DNA of 64,000 bases from positions 1-64,000 of the forward strand of contig JBATTK010000007.1 of the NCBI GenBank assembly GCA_049670505.1, written 5' to 3'. Shown one piece after another: positions 1 through 8,083 of the stretch (its first letter is position 1; each line of letters opens with the position of its first letter). Position numbers and translations under genes: made by a program. Under the pieces are notes generated by a model. It was not told the origin of the DNA. It searched no databases and saw only the letters and a program-made list of their open reading frames with translations. This stretch comes from JBATTK01 sp049670505 (GTDB lineage: Bacteria > Bacteroidota > Bacteroidia > Flavobacteriales > Flavobacteriaceae).

Positions 1-294
1 CTCCTCCCGAAGTCGGAGGTCGTTGGCCGCCTTTTTGAGAAGGTCGAAGGACTTGTTCCTGGCCATGGTAAAGAGAAAGGACCGGAACGAACGCGATCCG
101 TCCAACTTTTCCCGTTTCTTCCAGACCGCCAGGAAAACCTCTTGTACCACCTCCTCGGCATGGACCTTGGATTTCAAAAGGGAAAGGGCGTAGGCATAGA
201 TGTTGTTCCTATAGGTATTATAGAGTTTTTCGAACGCGCTTTCATTGCCTTTGGAAAGTTCGATCACCAGTAATTTTTCCGTTTCCATATTCAT
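1..294 (-). CDS. ECF-type RNA polymerase sigma factor (5' part only)
   Basis: The reverse strand reads open from an ATG at 294 (alternative ATG at 288) to the window edge, 98 codons, so the C-terminal region 4 is missing. The visible part is a typical ECF sigma region 2: an FEKLYNTYRNNIYAYAL-type helix, then HAEEVVQEVFLAVWKKR (the DDIVQEVFxxxW core-binding motif), then SFLFTMARNKSFDLLKK (region 2.4, promoter recognition). Such sigma factors in Bacteroidota usually work with an anti-sigma FecR and a TonB receptor, but those genes would lie outside the window. Which pathway it controls cannot be told. Confidence 0.85.
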   Translation of the reverse strand, partial: MNMETEKLLVIELSKGNESAFEKLYNTYRNNIYAYALSLLKSKVHAEEVVQEVFLAVWKKREKLDGSRSFRSFLFTMARNKSFDLLKKAANDLRLREE

Positions 295-765
295 ATCCGA
301 TATAGCTTAAAAAGTTTGGGTCTGCTTTGTATTACGGTGGCATACCTTTTCACCTCCCCATCCATAAGGTAGTATGGGCAACTTAAGGGCCTACCTATTT
401 TTTAGGTTCGGCAATGGCCGCGAAGCTTTCCTTCTTATAATTTTGGAACCTTTACTTTGAAGCATAGTTGGGTAGCGTCTGGAAACAGACACCATAGGCC
501 TAATGTACGGATACGGATAGGCGTGGAACTCAACTTACCACATTAGAGGTACTGGTATACCGTGCAGATGATAAGAGAGCCCACGCCCGGGTCGTGAGCC
601 AATCTACTTATCATCTCGTCTGCAAAAATTACCAGTTTTCTAATGCGAGATTCAAAGCGAATGACTTCTAATATCTTAAAAGAAGAATCGCAAAAATAAC
701 TTAATCAATCCACTTGATTAAATGAGTGTATAGAATAAAGTATAGTGCAAAATAGAAAAAAATAT
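295..765. other. Intergenic region, no gene seen
   Basis: About 540 bp lie between the sigma factor start and the XRE gene. I see no convincing reading frame on either strand. It holds the nested inverted repeat at 551-636 and, at its end, the palindrome at 766-793. The promoter of the sigma factor gene should lie at about 295-400 on the minus strand, but I could not place boxes with confidence. Confidence 0.5.
551..636. repeat. Nested inverted repeat, 86 bp, possible structured RNA or mobile-element remnant
   Basis: Outer arms ACTGGTA (551-557) and TACCAGT (630-636) enclose inner arms AGATGATAAG (566-575) and CTTATCATCT (607-616). The apical part carries CACG-CCCGGG-CGTG, itself partly palindromic. 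The pairings stack in register, so the whole could fold as one long imperfect hairpin. No T-run follows on either strand, so it is not a simple terminator. Function unknown. Confidence 0.45.
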
Positions 766-793
766 TTTTTGTTACAAGTTCTTGTAACAAAAA
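766..793. promoter_or_regulatory. Near-perfect palindrome, candidate XRE operator
   Basis: Arms of 13 bp (766-778 and 781-793) around TT; the core is GTTACAAGTTCTTGTAAC with T- and A-runs outside. It ends 43 bp before the ATG of the XRE-type regulator, where an autoregulatory operator is expected. A two-base loop is poor for an RNA hairpin but normal for a dimeric DNA-binding site. That it binds this protein is inference. Confidence 0.5.
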
Positions 794-835
794 TTTCAAA
801 ATTAATTAGTGATTTTGTCGAAACGCTACCATAAC

Positions 836-1087
836 ATGAAGGACTTGGACAAAAAACGACAATTGATTTTTGGAAAAAACTTGCTCCGGTTAAGAACGAA
901 AAAAGGTTTATCACAAGATGAAGTGGCTGCGAGATGTAGGGTTACAAAAGGAAGTTTAAGCGTAATTGAGAACGGTGGGCGAAATTTTTCTTTTACTACA
1001 CTGCTTGCCCTAGCTAAAGCATTGGAGGTTCAACCGAAAGAATTATTGGATATCGATTTCAAGTTGGATAAAGATGATTCTAAATAG
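836..1087 (+). CDS. XRE-family helix-turn-helix regulator
   Basis: An 83-residue protein that is almost only a lambda-repressor-like (HTH_3) domain: FGKNLLRLRTKKGLSQDEVA (helices 1-2), then TKGSLSVIENGGRNFSFTTLLALAKALEV (recognition helix and helices 4-5), ending in an acidic tail. I chose the ATG at 836; a GTG at 809 would add nine residues but starts closer to the palindrome at 766-793. It stands alone among mobile-element debris, and no toxin or restriction gene is adjacent, so its target genes are unknown; self-regulation through the palindrome is likely. Confidence 0.85.
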   Translation: MKDLDKKRQLIFGKNLLRLRTKKGLSQDEVAARCRVTKGSLSVIENGGRNFSFTTLLALAKALEVQPKELLDIDFKLDKDDSK

Positions 1088-1328
1088 ATCATCTTTTATC
1101 TAGCGTTTGTTGATCTACTATCAATGACATCTATTTTATTACAAATTAGGTAGTTTTCAATCACTTTCCAGTACTCTTAAAACCCAGTGAAGCACAATTT
1201 TTACCCAACTATTTCCCTTCATTTTTCTTAAAAAAACTTGGTGGTCCCGTTTTAGCCGTTTATGGTCTACGAGGGTCTCCCTGATGAACGATAATTGATA
1301 AGAATGATTAAATGACGACAATCAATAA

Positions 1329-1463
1329 GGAATCCCTGCTCTGCGAAGTTTGCAACTTCGCACCATAAAACTAAGGCAGAAATTTCGTTACGCCCCCTTA
1401 TTGTACCTATCCATTATTATTGCCTCGAAGTTGCAAACTTCGAGGAGCGGGGAGCGGGAATCC
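1329..1463. repeat. REPIN/MITE-like element made of two inverted hairpins
   Basis: Hairpin 1 (1342-1362, TGCGAAGTT-TGC-AACTTCGCA) and hairpin 2 (1423-1445, CCTCGAAGTT-GCA-AACTTCGAGG) are reverse complements of each other in the core and face inward. The outer flanks also match in inverted orientation (GGAATCCC at 1329 and GGGAATCC at 1456). Two inverted REP hairpins separated by about 60 bp is the architecture of REPINs mobilised by RAYT (TnpA_REP) transposases. No RAYT gene is in the window. Confidence 0.55.
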
Positions 1464-1470
1464 TACCTTT

Positions 1471-1653
1471 CATTTGGCACGGCATACTTTTACCATGACC
1501 GTAACACTAGCTAACGGAATCCCCATTGAATCGGTCAGCAAAATGTTAGGGCATCAATCCTTGAAGACTACATAGATCTTTGCTAAAGTCATTGACCAAA
1601 AACTAAAAGAGGATATGGATACTTTAGTAGGAAAATATAAGTACCAAAAATAA
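1471..1653 (+). pseudogene. Decayed 3' end of a tyrosine recombinase (copy 1)
   Basis: Read in frame from 1471, 60 codons resemble the catalytic C-terminus of Bacteroidota phage-type integrases: HLARHTFTMTVTLANGIPIE (HxxR box), then SVSKMLGHQSLKTT (LGH box), then a TAG at the codon that should precede IFAKV with the catalytic-Tyr segment, ending KYKYQK-stop at 1653. The upstream catalytic domain is gone. This is a dead fragment and marks past element insertion or excision. Confidence 0.75.
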
Positions 1654-1657
1654 CCTT

Positions 1658-1690
1658 GGGATTTGTTTGTTCCGAAAAACCTTCGTTTTA
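1658..1690 (+). repeat. 33-bp dispersed repeat, copy 1
   Basis: GGGATTTGTTTGTT followed by a CGAAA..AC.TTCGTTTTA segment recurs at 22687-22719 with three mismatches. Here it directly follows the dead integrase end, so it may be an element end or attachment-site remnant. Confidence 0.4.
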
Positions 1691-1810
1691 CAAATCTAGG
1701 TAGCCCAGCCCTTCTGAGCTGAATTTTTGTTCAATTGTAAATTCTTTAAAATGTTTTTTACCAGTAAGTTCCAACAAAAAAGGTCTTTAAAAGTTTTTGC
1801 CGTACCGATT

Positions 1811-1851
1811 AAAAAACCCTGAACCAGAGGTGGGGAAAACTTCCGGTTCAG
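1811..1851 (-). terminator. Rho-independent terminator of the metal-locus operon
   Basis: On the minus strand, about 30 bp past the stop of the 1881-3200 gene, CTGAACC (1845-1851) and GGTTCAG (1819-1825) form a stem that is followed by GG and six Ts (1811-1816). This is a standard intrinsic terminator layout. Confidence 0.7.
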
Positions 1852-1880
1852 AGTTGGGGTCAGATTTTAGTTTTGGCCGA

Positions 1881-3200
1881 TCAATGCTCGTAATCAAGGT
1901 TTTGATCCCCTTCTATCGAAAATCCATTCTTCATCATGCTTTCCACTGGCGTATCCAATTCAATGGTATGCACATGTTCCAGACCATCTATTTTCAACAC
2001 CTTGATCTGGGTTCGATTTGGGGCCAGTACGTATAAGTACTTATCGGAGCAGACCAGCACGGGGCTGGGCTCTTCCATATCTTTCAGCGTCTCCATTTCA
2101 GAAGCTCCTTTTTTAGAGGCCAGTTGTGGAATATCTGCCATTTCAACGGTGCGTTCTGCAACTTCGGTCCCGGTCTGGCTATCGAATACCCGCACCTTAT
2201 TGTCCGATGTGTGTACCAAGTAATAGGCACCGTCAAAACTAAACATATCGCCCACGACATCACCGCCCAAATAAATGCTCTCTAAGGTTTTGGCAACGGG
2301 ATCGACCATAAAAACACCCAAATTTCTGGATCGCGCAAAAAAGAGGCCTGAATTGTCATGGCCCTTTAAAGTACCCAACCAATTGCCGGACTCGGAGTTC
2401 AGTCCTTCCGTATTCGAAATCAGGTCGATGTTGTTTTGGTCATCTACCAAAATTACCCCGTCGGTCGAACCAAAAACGCCGTAGCTGCCGTTTACGGCGT
2501 CACCATGGATACCTACGACCTCTACACCTCCGTTATCATCGATAATGGTACCATCACTTTGGATAAACTTGACCATCTGGGGTATGCCGCCGGGCTCATC
2601 GGTATTCTTAAAAGTAGCCGCGAACATGCCATTGCCCAGCCTGAAACCGGCCCCATGGTGCGGAACCGTATTCTCCAGTACAAATGTTTCGGGCTGGTAG
2701 GAGGGAATCTCCAATTGTGCCTCGTTGATGTAGGAAATGGACCCATCGCCATCGTTGAAGATTACGATATGGCCGCCCGAACCGGCATAGTGGGTGGGCA
2801 GTACGGTGTTCAGTTCGGCATTGGCCCATTTGGCTGGGTATTCGTGGCCATGGTCATCATGGTTGACGATACCGGAGTCAAAAAATCGGACCTTTCCGCC
2901 ATCGCGTTCCACGACGGTCAGGTAGCGACCGGAATTACTTGTATAGTAACGCGCACCTTCAATGAGCGGTCCATCTACACTGTACGTAATTTCACCCGAA
3001 TCCGCTTGCATGACATCCAATCCGTCTTCACGCATTAGGGTAAGCCTTACCCAGTCGCTTTCCATATCCTTGAATGTGAGATCCGCTACAGGATCTTCAT
3101 CGATTATCGGGTCGGTATCGTCATCGCTACAAGCGGTAAAAAATAACAATACAGCGGTTAAAGTGTACCATTTTAAAATTGATAGTTTCATGTGTTTCAT
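1881..3200 (-). CDS. Beta-propeller lipoprotein of putative metal-uptake locus
   Basis: A 439-residue exported lipoprotein: signal helix and lipobox LLFFTAC around residue 24, then an Asp-rich linker and a long repeat-rich body with many VFDS, ILVDD, GVFMVD blade-like strands, which suggests a seven-bladed beta-propeller like quinoprotein/AztD-type folds. A histidine and acid cluster, NHDDHGHEYPAKW, lies near residue 110 and a second His pair (VPHHGAGF) near 190; both look able to bind a metal. It is the last gene of an operon after a TonB receptor and a DUF4625 lipoprotein, 6 bp from the latter. A role as periplasmic metal-binding chaperone is inference. An ATG at 3191 gives a cleaner signal peptide than the one at 3200. 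Confidence 0.6.
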   Translation of the reverse strand: MKHMKLSILKWYTLTAVLLFFTACSDDDTDPIIDEDPVADLTFKDMESDWVRLTLMREDGLDVMQADSGEITYSVDGPLIEGARYYTSNSGRYLTVVERDGGKVRFFDSGIVNHDDHGHEYPAKWANAELNTVLPTHYAGSGGHIVIFNDGDGSISYINEAQLEIPSYQPETFVLENTVPHHGAGFRLGNGMFAATFKNTDEPGGIPQMVKFIQSDGTIIDDNGGVEVVGIHGDAVNGSYGVFGSTDGVILVDDQNNIDLISNTEGLNSESGNWLGTLKGHDNSGLFFARSRNLGVFMVDPVAKTLESIYLGGDVVGDMFSFDGAYYLVHTSDNKVRVFDSQTGTEVAERTVEMADIPQLASKKGASEMETLKDMEEPSPVLVCSDKYLYVLAPNRTQIKVLKIDGLEHVHTIELDTPVESMMKNGFSIEGDQNLDYEH

Positions 3201-3206
3201 TTTTAT

Positions 3207-4106
3207 TTAGTTATTGATATTAAATTGATTTACTGATATATTTCCGTTCGTATCCTCGGCCCAGACCACCAGTCGGGTATCGCTTTGCAGGCTTCCGAAG
3301 AAATCAGCATCGCCGCCGAGTAACTGCTGTAGGTCGAGTTCTTTCGCATCGGGCAGGGCTTCGCCCTCATTGGCACGAAACTGGTGCGGCCAATTGGACC
3401 GGCCCCAGATACGTTCCTTGAGTATCGGCCCTTCCTGGTTCGGATTATCGGTATCCGGTCTTTCGATATAAATCCATAAAAAAGCGATATCGGATGATGC
3501 GGTATCCGCCCCGTTCCTAAAGATGCGCCCGTTAACGGTATTAGCGGCCATGTCCATATCGGTCAATTCCACCTGTGGCGCATACGGTCTGTTGAGGTAC
3601 AAAGTGGTATGGTAGGTGGTATTGTCACCATACGTGGTCTCATTACCTTCCATATCCGTGGCCTGTACCGAAAAGTGGTAGGGCCCGCCCAAGACGAGTT
3701 CGTCGACCTCGATATCCGGATTGCGTTCGTCCAAATAAATACTCGACGTAAAACTGTGCCGGTCAGCATCTTGAAATTGCGCGGCCCCTATGACCTGATT
3801 GTAGCTAAAGAGCTTAAATTTCGGATTTCGGGCCGATGCCGATTTTCCATGGGTATGGCCATCGAAACCACTGTGCGACTCGATTTTGATCTCGCGAATA
3901 CCGCTGGCATCTTCGACGGTAAAGGCCAGTGGAATTTCTGCCGTATCGGCATCTGACTTAAAAAAAGGCTCGGGCAAAATACTCGCAAGTCCTGCATTCG
4001 CCACAATTCGGGGTGCAACAAGGTCTACCGTATCCTCTTCACCCTCATCCAAGCATGAGGAGAACATCAGCAGTCCACATAAAGGTATTACTAGGTTTTT
4101 TTTCAT
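3207..4106 (-). CDS. DUF4625-like lipoprotein
   Basis: A 299-residue lipoprotein (signal peptide ending LLMFSSC at residue 18). The body has two Ig-like parts: PLAFTVEDASGIREIKIESHSGFDGHTHGKSASAR, which carries the HSGFDGHTHG motif I associate with DUF4625 proteins of Bacteroidota, then VQATDMEGNETTYGDNTTY, a typical end of such domains. The His-rich motif is a plausible metal site. It lies between the TonB receptor and the beta-propeller lipoprotein, so it probably acts at the outer membrane with the receptor. Function of the family is not known to me. Confidence 0.65.
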   Translation of the reverse strand: MKKNLVIPLCGLLMFSSCLDEGEEDTVDLVAPRIVANAGLASILPEPFFKSDADTAEIPLAFTVEDASGIREIKIESHSGFDGHTHGKSASARNPKFKLFSYNQVIGAAQFQDADRHSFTSSIYLDERNPDIEVDELVLGGPYHFSVQATDMEGNETTYGDNTTYHTTLYLNRPYAPQVELTDMDMAANTVNGRIFRNGADTASSDIAFLWIYIERPDTDNPNQEGPILKERIWGRSNWPHQFRANEGEALPDAKELDLQQLLGGDADFFGSLQSDTRLVVWAEDTNGNISVNQFNINN

Positions 4107-4219
4107 TTGTTATGGGTTTTAAATTCAACTTTGTACATCCATTTAGCATTTGAAAAAATCTAAACGGGTTCTTTTGTTTCATACTGTTCAGGTCACGTCA
4201 TAGGCTTTTGTTTTAGGGT

Positions 4220-6604
4220 TTAAAAAGTAATGGGAATACGGGCCGAAAACATGAAGTTTCGCCCCTGTTCAGGTAAATTCAGTAAGCGGTACCTACTGAT
4301 ATGGTTGAAATATTCGGTATTCAATAGATTGTCTGCACGTAACCGACATTCCATGGTTTGGCCGAACAGGCGCATGTCAAACCCGAGTCCAGCATTTAGG
4401 ATAAAGCTGTCTGGGGTTTCCCGTTCGTTTCTATCAGTTCTGTTCTGTCTGAAATTATAGCGGCCCGAAACAAAGACGTGCGCCTTGCGAACGGCCTTGG
4501 AATTGCCCAAAATAGGATATTCCAAACTGCCCGTGACCGAAGGTGGTGGGGTCAACGGTAGGGGCAGGCGACTGTTGCGGTTCAGGTTTTGTACAACATC
4601 GGCCGCAACATCAATCTGCAGCCCGAACGGAAACATATACCGCGAGCTGATCTCAAAACCGTTGAAAAGGGCATCGTCCTGTCCGTATTCCCAAAGCGTG
4701 CCGCCAGAGGCCAAGGGAGAAAAGCGTCCGGTCGGGGCCAGATAGATGTAATCGGTATAGTACCCATAGAAAGCCGCAACTTCCAAAAAGAAACCCTTTG
4801 ATTGGTGCAAGTAGGTCACATCTATTTGATAGCCTCTTTCCATCCCCAGATCGGGGTCGCCCACCTCATGCCTAAAATTACCGTGGTGCACCCCGTTACT
4901 CGAAAGCTCAATGGCGGTGGGAAACCTGAAACTGTTTCCCAGATTCAGTTTAAAATGGTTCTGGTAGTTGGCCTTGAACGTAATGCCGGCAGCACCGCTA
5001 AGATTGCCAAAATTTCGACTGAAATCCGGGGTACGTTCCGTAAATTCTCCCGTGGGCAATAAAGTGCCCCTATCATAAACGGGCTGCAGGTGGCGTTCGA
5101 TATCGTGCGACCCAACATCATACCGGATACCGGCGTTCATCATCCATTTTTCGGAGATATCGAAAGATTGGTAATGGTACAGGCCAGATTGTATACTATT
5201 AAAAACAGGCAGTAAGAATTCAAATCCGTCTTTTTGGTTCTGCATGTACTGAAACTGACCCCCGAACAACATTTGATGATTCGGGTTGGGGTTCAGCTCG
5301 TACCTCAGATTGGCCGTATAGGTATCCAAATAAAGGCCTAGGGCCAAGTTGGAATCCGCCAGTTCGGACGCGATACCATGGGCACCAGGAAAGGAAAGTT
5401 CTTCCCTGATGTTGCGTTGGTAGCCGAGATCCAACTCCAGTCGGTCAGATCCAAGGGAAATGGTCGTATTGCTGGTCACCGTGTGGTGATGGTTTTCTTG
5501 CCGTGGTACATCAATATTCCTGAAATCACCATTGTGCTCCAGGTTATAGGCTCTGGGCAGGCCAATGGCGCCGGTAAATATCCCGGCCTTTTGGTTGAAA
5601 CTTGAAAACCGTAAAGCAGAGGATACCTTTTTGGATCGGTACCCCATCGTACCACTAAAATGGAGTTCTTCGCCAGCAGTATTTTTAAGTCGGTTGTCAA
5701 AGATCGGCAGGTTGAAACCGGCATAGCTGAATTCGTCGGCAGGCACGGTGTAATCGCCATAGTCTTGATGGGTAGCCCTTATACTGTAAAACCAGGCGTT
5801 TTTTCTTCCTTTCCACTCCAAGGAATTGGAGATGGCCCCATTGTTCGATTGGTAGGAAGAACTGATTTCCAAGGCATTTCCGTTTTCAGCCAACGGGACG
5901 TTCTGCTTGATATTGATGACACCGCCCAAGCCATCGGAACCAAAAAGCAAGGAGGCCGGGCCTTTGATGATTTCCACATTTTCGATATCGAAGGGATCAA
6001 TTTCCAGTCCGTGATCAGCGCCCCATTGTTGTCCTTCTTGCTTGATGCCCCTGTTGTTGACCAAAATACGGTTGAAGCCCATGCCCCTTATCATGGGCTT
6101 GGCAATGCCTACCCCAACGTTCATGGTGTTTACACCCGGTAGTACCGCCAAGGTGCCTGAAAATGTTCCCGTACCGTTGCGGGCCATAAAATCTTTGTCG
6201 ATGGTAGTGACCGATTGTGAATTGGCAATGGCCCTTTGCAATATGCGGGATTGTACGAGTACCACTTCATCCAGATCGGTCACGGCAACTTTCATTACAA
6301 TTTCAAGGGAAGAAACATCCTTCAGTTCAGACAGGTCCATTTCAGCCTTGGTGTAGGCGATGTGGCTCACTTCCATCCTTAGAAAAGATGCATCGCCATC
6401 TCCCGAAATACTAAAATATCCCAGTGCATCGGTAACGGTATACGCTCTACTCGGATAGGTCATAACCGTAGCCGCTTCAATACCTTGGCCTACTGTATTG
6501 ATGACACGCCCACTTATTTCTTGGGCGTACAACACGTGGATAGTTCCCAGGTTTACCAGAGCAATGAGCAGGGGTTTTATAAAAGGATATTTTAATGATG
6601 CCAT
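4220..6604 (-). CDS. TonB-dependent outer membrane receptor (probable metal or metal-complex uptake)
   Basis: A 794-residue receptor: signal peptide (residues 1-27), a CarboxypepD_reg-like domain (ISGRVINTVGQGIEAATVM...), a plug domain with the motifs QSVTTIDKDFM, MRGMGFNRILVNNRGIKQEG and EIIKGPASLLFGSDGLGGVINI, then a 22-strand-type barrel ending ARIPITF with terminal Phe. Several loops contain His (NHHHTV near residue 380, VHHGNFRHEVGDP near 570). The plug subtype, the His loops and the neighbouring small His/Cys proteins suggest zinc or copper rather than siderophore or glycan uptake. That assignment is inference. The inverted repeat at 6638-6655 lies 34 bp upstream of the start. Confidence 0.85.
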   Translation of the reverse strand: MASLKYPFIKPLLIALVNLGTIHVLYAQEISGRVINTVGQGIEAATVMTYPSRAYTVTDALGYFSISGDGDASFLRMEVSHIAYTKAEMDLSELKDVSSLEIVMKVAVTDLDEVVLVQSRILQRAIANSQSVTTIDKDFMARNGTGTFSGTLAVLPGVNTMNVGVGIAKPMIRGMGFNRILVNNRGIKQEGQQWGADHGLEIDPFDIENVEIIKGPASLLFGSDGLGGVINIKQNVPLAENGNALEISSSYQSNNGAISNSLEWKGRKNAWFYSIRATHQDYGDYTVPADEFSYAGFNLPIFDNRLKNTAGEELHFSGTMGYRSKKVSSALRFSSFNQKAGIFTGAIGLPRAYNLEHNGDFRNIDVPRQENHHHTVTSNTTISLGSDRLELDLGYQRNIREELSFPGAHGIASELADSNLALGLYLDTYTANLRYELNPNPNHQMLFGGQFQYMQNQKDGFEFLLPVFNSIQSGLYHYQSFDISEKWMMNAGIRYDVGSHDIERHLQPVYDRGTLLPTGEFTERTPDFSRNFGNLSGAAGITFKANYQNHFKLNLGNSFRFPTAIELSSNGVHHGNFRHEVGDPDLGMERGYQIDVTYLHQSKGFFLEVAAFYGYYTDYIYLAPTGRFSPLASGGTLWEYGQDDALFNGFEISSRYMFPFGLQIDVAADVVQNLNRNSRLPLPLTPPPSVTGSLEYPILGNSKAVRKAHVFVSGRYNFRQNRTDRNERETPDSFILNAGLGFDMRLFGQTMECRLRADNLLNTEYFNHISRYRLLNLPEQGRNFMFSARIPITF

Positions 6605-6637
6605 AAATCGTATTTTGAGCGGTTAAGGCCCAAGTGA

Positions 6638-6655
6638 AATCAATACATGTTGATT
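6638..6655. promoter_or_regulatory. Inverted repeat upstream of TonB receptor, candidate operator
   Basis: AATCAA-TACATG-TTGATT, 18 bp, sits in the 305-bp gap (6605-6909) before the receptor start, in the position of an operator. A Fur/Zur-family repressor would be the expected regulator of such a locus, but the sequence is not one I recognise as a Zur box. I see nothing else in this gap. Confidence 0.3.
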
Positions 6656-6909
6656 CTTGTAAAACGGGTGCCGGGCCTTTTTGGCATAGCGTTGACCAAA
6701 AGGGAAGCTCAGAAAATCGAGTTCTTGGTACCGAACGCAGGTATGCAATCGATACCTAAAATCAATTCGCAGATATGCCCGGTATAGGGATGATGTACGG
6801 AGAAGGGCAACTTATCCAACTAGACTGTTTTCAAATCCCAAAACACAAGGGACTCAGGACTCAAAAAGGCAAAACAACTATGCAAAAAAGGGTTGGCAAC
6901 AAGTCATAA

Positions 6910-7230
6910 TCATCCCATGGATAAAACTGGGGGCGGCTTGTTGTGGAAGTAATCGGAGAGTATAGTCTTTTGGTAAGGAGTACTATAAAAACCCAGACTT
7001 TTACTATTGTACCCATCTAAAAAACTGGCAAAAGACATTTCCACCTGCGGAGTACTTATCTGCAAGGGCGTACCTTGATCGGTGGTCGTAATCAAGTCGC
7101 ACAGTTCGCAGTGCTCGTATTCCTCGCCGGTCAGCACGTGCGACACCGTATGAAGATTAACGACCCTCATCAACAAGAAGGCGAACAAGAAAAAGTAAGC
7201 TGTGCTATGTTTCCAATCTATTCTCAACAT
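6910..7230 (-). CDS. Small exported Cys/His protein of the metal locus
   Basis: A 106-residue protein counted from the ATG at 7230, chosen because it is followed directly by a hydrophobic segment (TAYFFLFAFLLMRVVNLHTV). After it comes HVLTGEEYEHCELCDLI, a compact His/Glu/CxxC patch that could bind one metal ion. The rest lacks known domains. A similar small protein lies just upstream at 7412-7723. Small exported proteins of this kind next to TonB receptors are common in metal-responsive operons; here the metal is unknown. Confidence 0.55.
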   Translation of the reverse strand: MLRIDWKHSTAYFFLFAFLLMRVVNLHTVSHVLTGEEYEHCELCDLITTTDQGTPLQISTPQVEMSFASFLDGYNSKSLGFYSTPYQKTILSDYFHNKPPPVLSMG

Positions 7231-7411
7231 GATAATGGGTTTAGGGCTATGAATCGTATATTGGGTTGCATACATTCGGGCATACAACGAACAAAAATTG
7301 TCGTAAACAGTAATCTACCTTTAGTAAATCATTGTTTAAAATCCCTTTATGGGGTTACGATTGAAGTAACGAACTTTTATGATGATAACCGAAAGAAGTA
7401 GGCCAGTTCGT

Positions 7412-7723
7412 CTAAGAAATTACCGGTGGTGCCCGTAATTGGGTATTGTCGTGAAGATAGGAATCCAGCACTAAAGGAGGAATGGCTTCTTGGACATAAG
7501 AAGAAAAAGCAACAAAACCAAGTTCTGGATAAGAAATAAAATGGTAGTGGAAGGTATTTTGTAAGATATGATATGCGCTACAATCTGGGGCACTTTCGTG
7601 AAAATGTTCCGAACTATCCGTACATACCTTATGGTCATGGCCTTCCATAACATGGAAAAACTGAATAGCGGAAGGGAACATAAAAGCGGAAAGCATCAGA
7701 AATGATGTTATCGCATTGGCCAT
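7412..7723 (-). CDS. Small exported His/Cys-rich protein of the metal locus
   Basis: A 103-residue protein from the ATG at 7723 (longer frames upstream lack a signal peptide). A hydrophobic leader (ITSFLMLSAFMFPSAIQFF) is followed by HVMEGHDHKVCTDSSEHFHE and then SAPDCSAYHI: six His and two Cys in about 35 residues, a likely transition-metal site on the outer face of the inner membrane or in the periplasm. It shares its layout, leader then HV..E..C, with the neighbour at 6910-7230. First gene of the minus-strand locus that runs down to 1881. Confidence 0.55.
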   Translation of the reverse strand: MANAITSFLMLSAFMFPSAIQFFHVMEGHDHKVCTDSSEHFHESAPDCSAYHILQNTFHYHFISYPELGFVAFSSYVQEAIPPLVLDSYLHDNTQLRAPPVIS

Positions 7724-7865
7724 GTTTTTATTTAAGTTCACCGTGAATTTTAAGCTTTCATTAGCAAGACGAAGATATGAACTCTTATCATAAAAAGGAA
7801 ACGGTAAATTGTTAAATGATATTTTGTTTTTTCGGAATGAACGGGAATTTGGTTTACTTATGTGT

Positions 7866-7894
7866 GCACTCGTCACAGACGAGCGCTAGCAGGT
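7866..7894 (+). repeat. Recombination-like repeat motif, copy 1
   Basis: GCACTCGTCACAGAC joined directly to GAGCGCTAGCAGG. The same two halves recur at 8905-8954, but there they are separated by 20 bp. In both places the motif sits where the conserved HSFAT segment of an integrase gene would be. It looks like a common element end or deletion scar. Confidence 0.4.
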
Positions 7895-7951
7895 GGACTT
7901 AAAATTTATAAGCCGTTTTGATCAATATTTAAAAACGGAAAAGATCTTACC

Positions 7952-8023
7952 CTTTATTTGGCAAGGTATATCCTCGTCACGACCATAACCTTGGCCAATG
8001 GAATCCCTATTGAATCAGTCAGT
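7952..8023 (+). pseudogene. Decayed tyrosine-recombinase fragment (copy 2)
   Basis: The 24 codons from 7952 read LYLARYILVTTITLANGIPI then ESVS, clearly the same integrase segment as copy 1 at 1471 (HLARHTFTMTVTLANGIPIE), and the two align at nucleotide level with one indel. The frame then runs into unrelated sequence just before the start of the lipoprotein gene. It occupies most of the 360-bp gap 7724-8083, which holds no other gene. Confidence 0.6.
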
Positions 8024-8083
8024 TTCAGGAGTACACTATTTTCGATTTTTAAGCGTTCAAAGTAAATTAATTTCAATTTTCTT

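Noticed and set aside
2436..3038. A 200-codon open frame on the plus strand inside the propeller lipoprotein gene
   Set aside because: It is antisense to a gene with clear signal peptide and blade repeats; composition and lack of any motif mark it as a shadow frame.
5660..6142. A 160-codon plus-strand frame
   Set aside because: Antisense to the conserved plug domain of the TonB receptor, which is unmistakable on the minus strand.
7354..7370. GTTAC-N7-GTAAC upstream of the small Cys/His gene as a Zur box
   Set aside because: Arms are only 5 bp and do not match a Zur consensus I know; chance is likely in AT-rich sequence.
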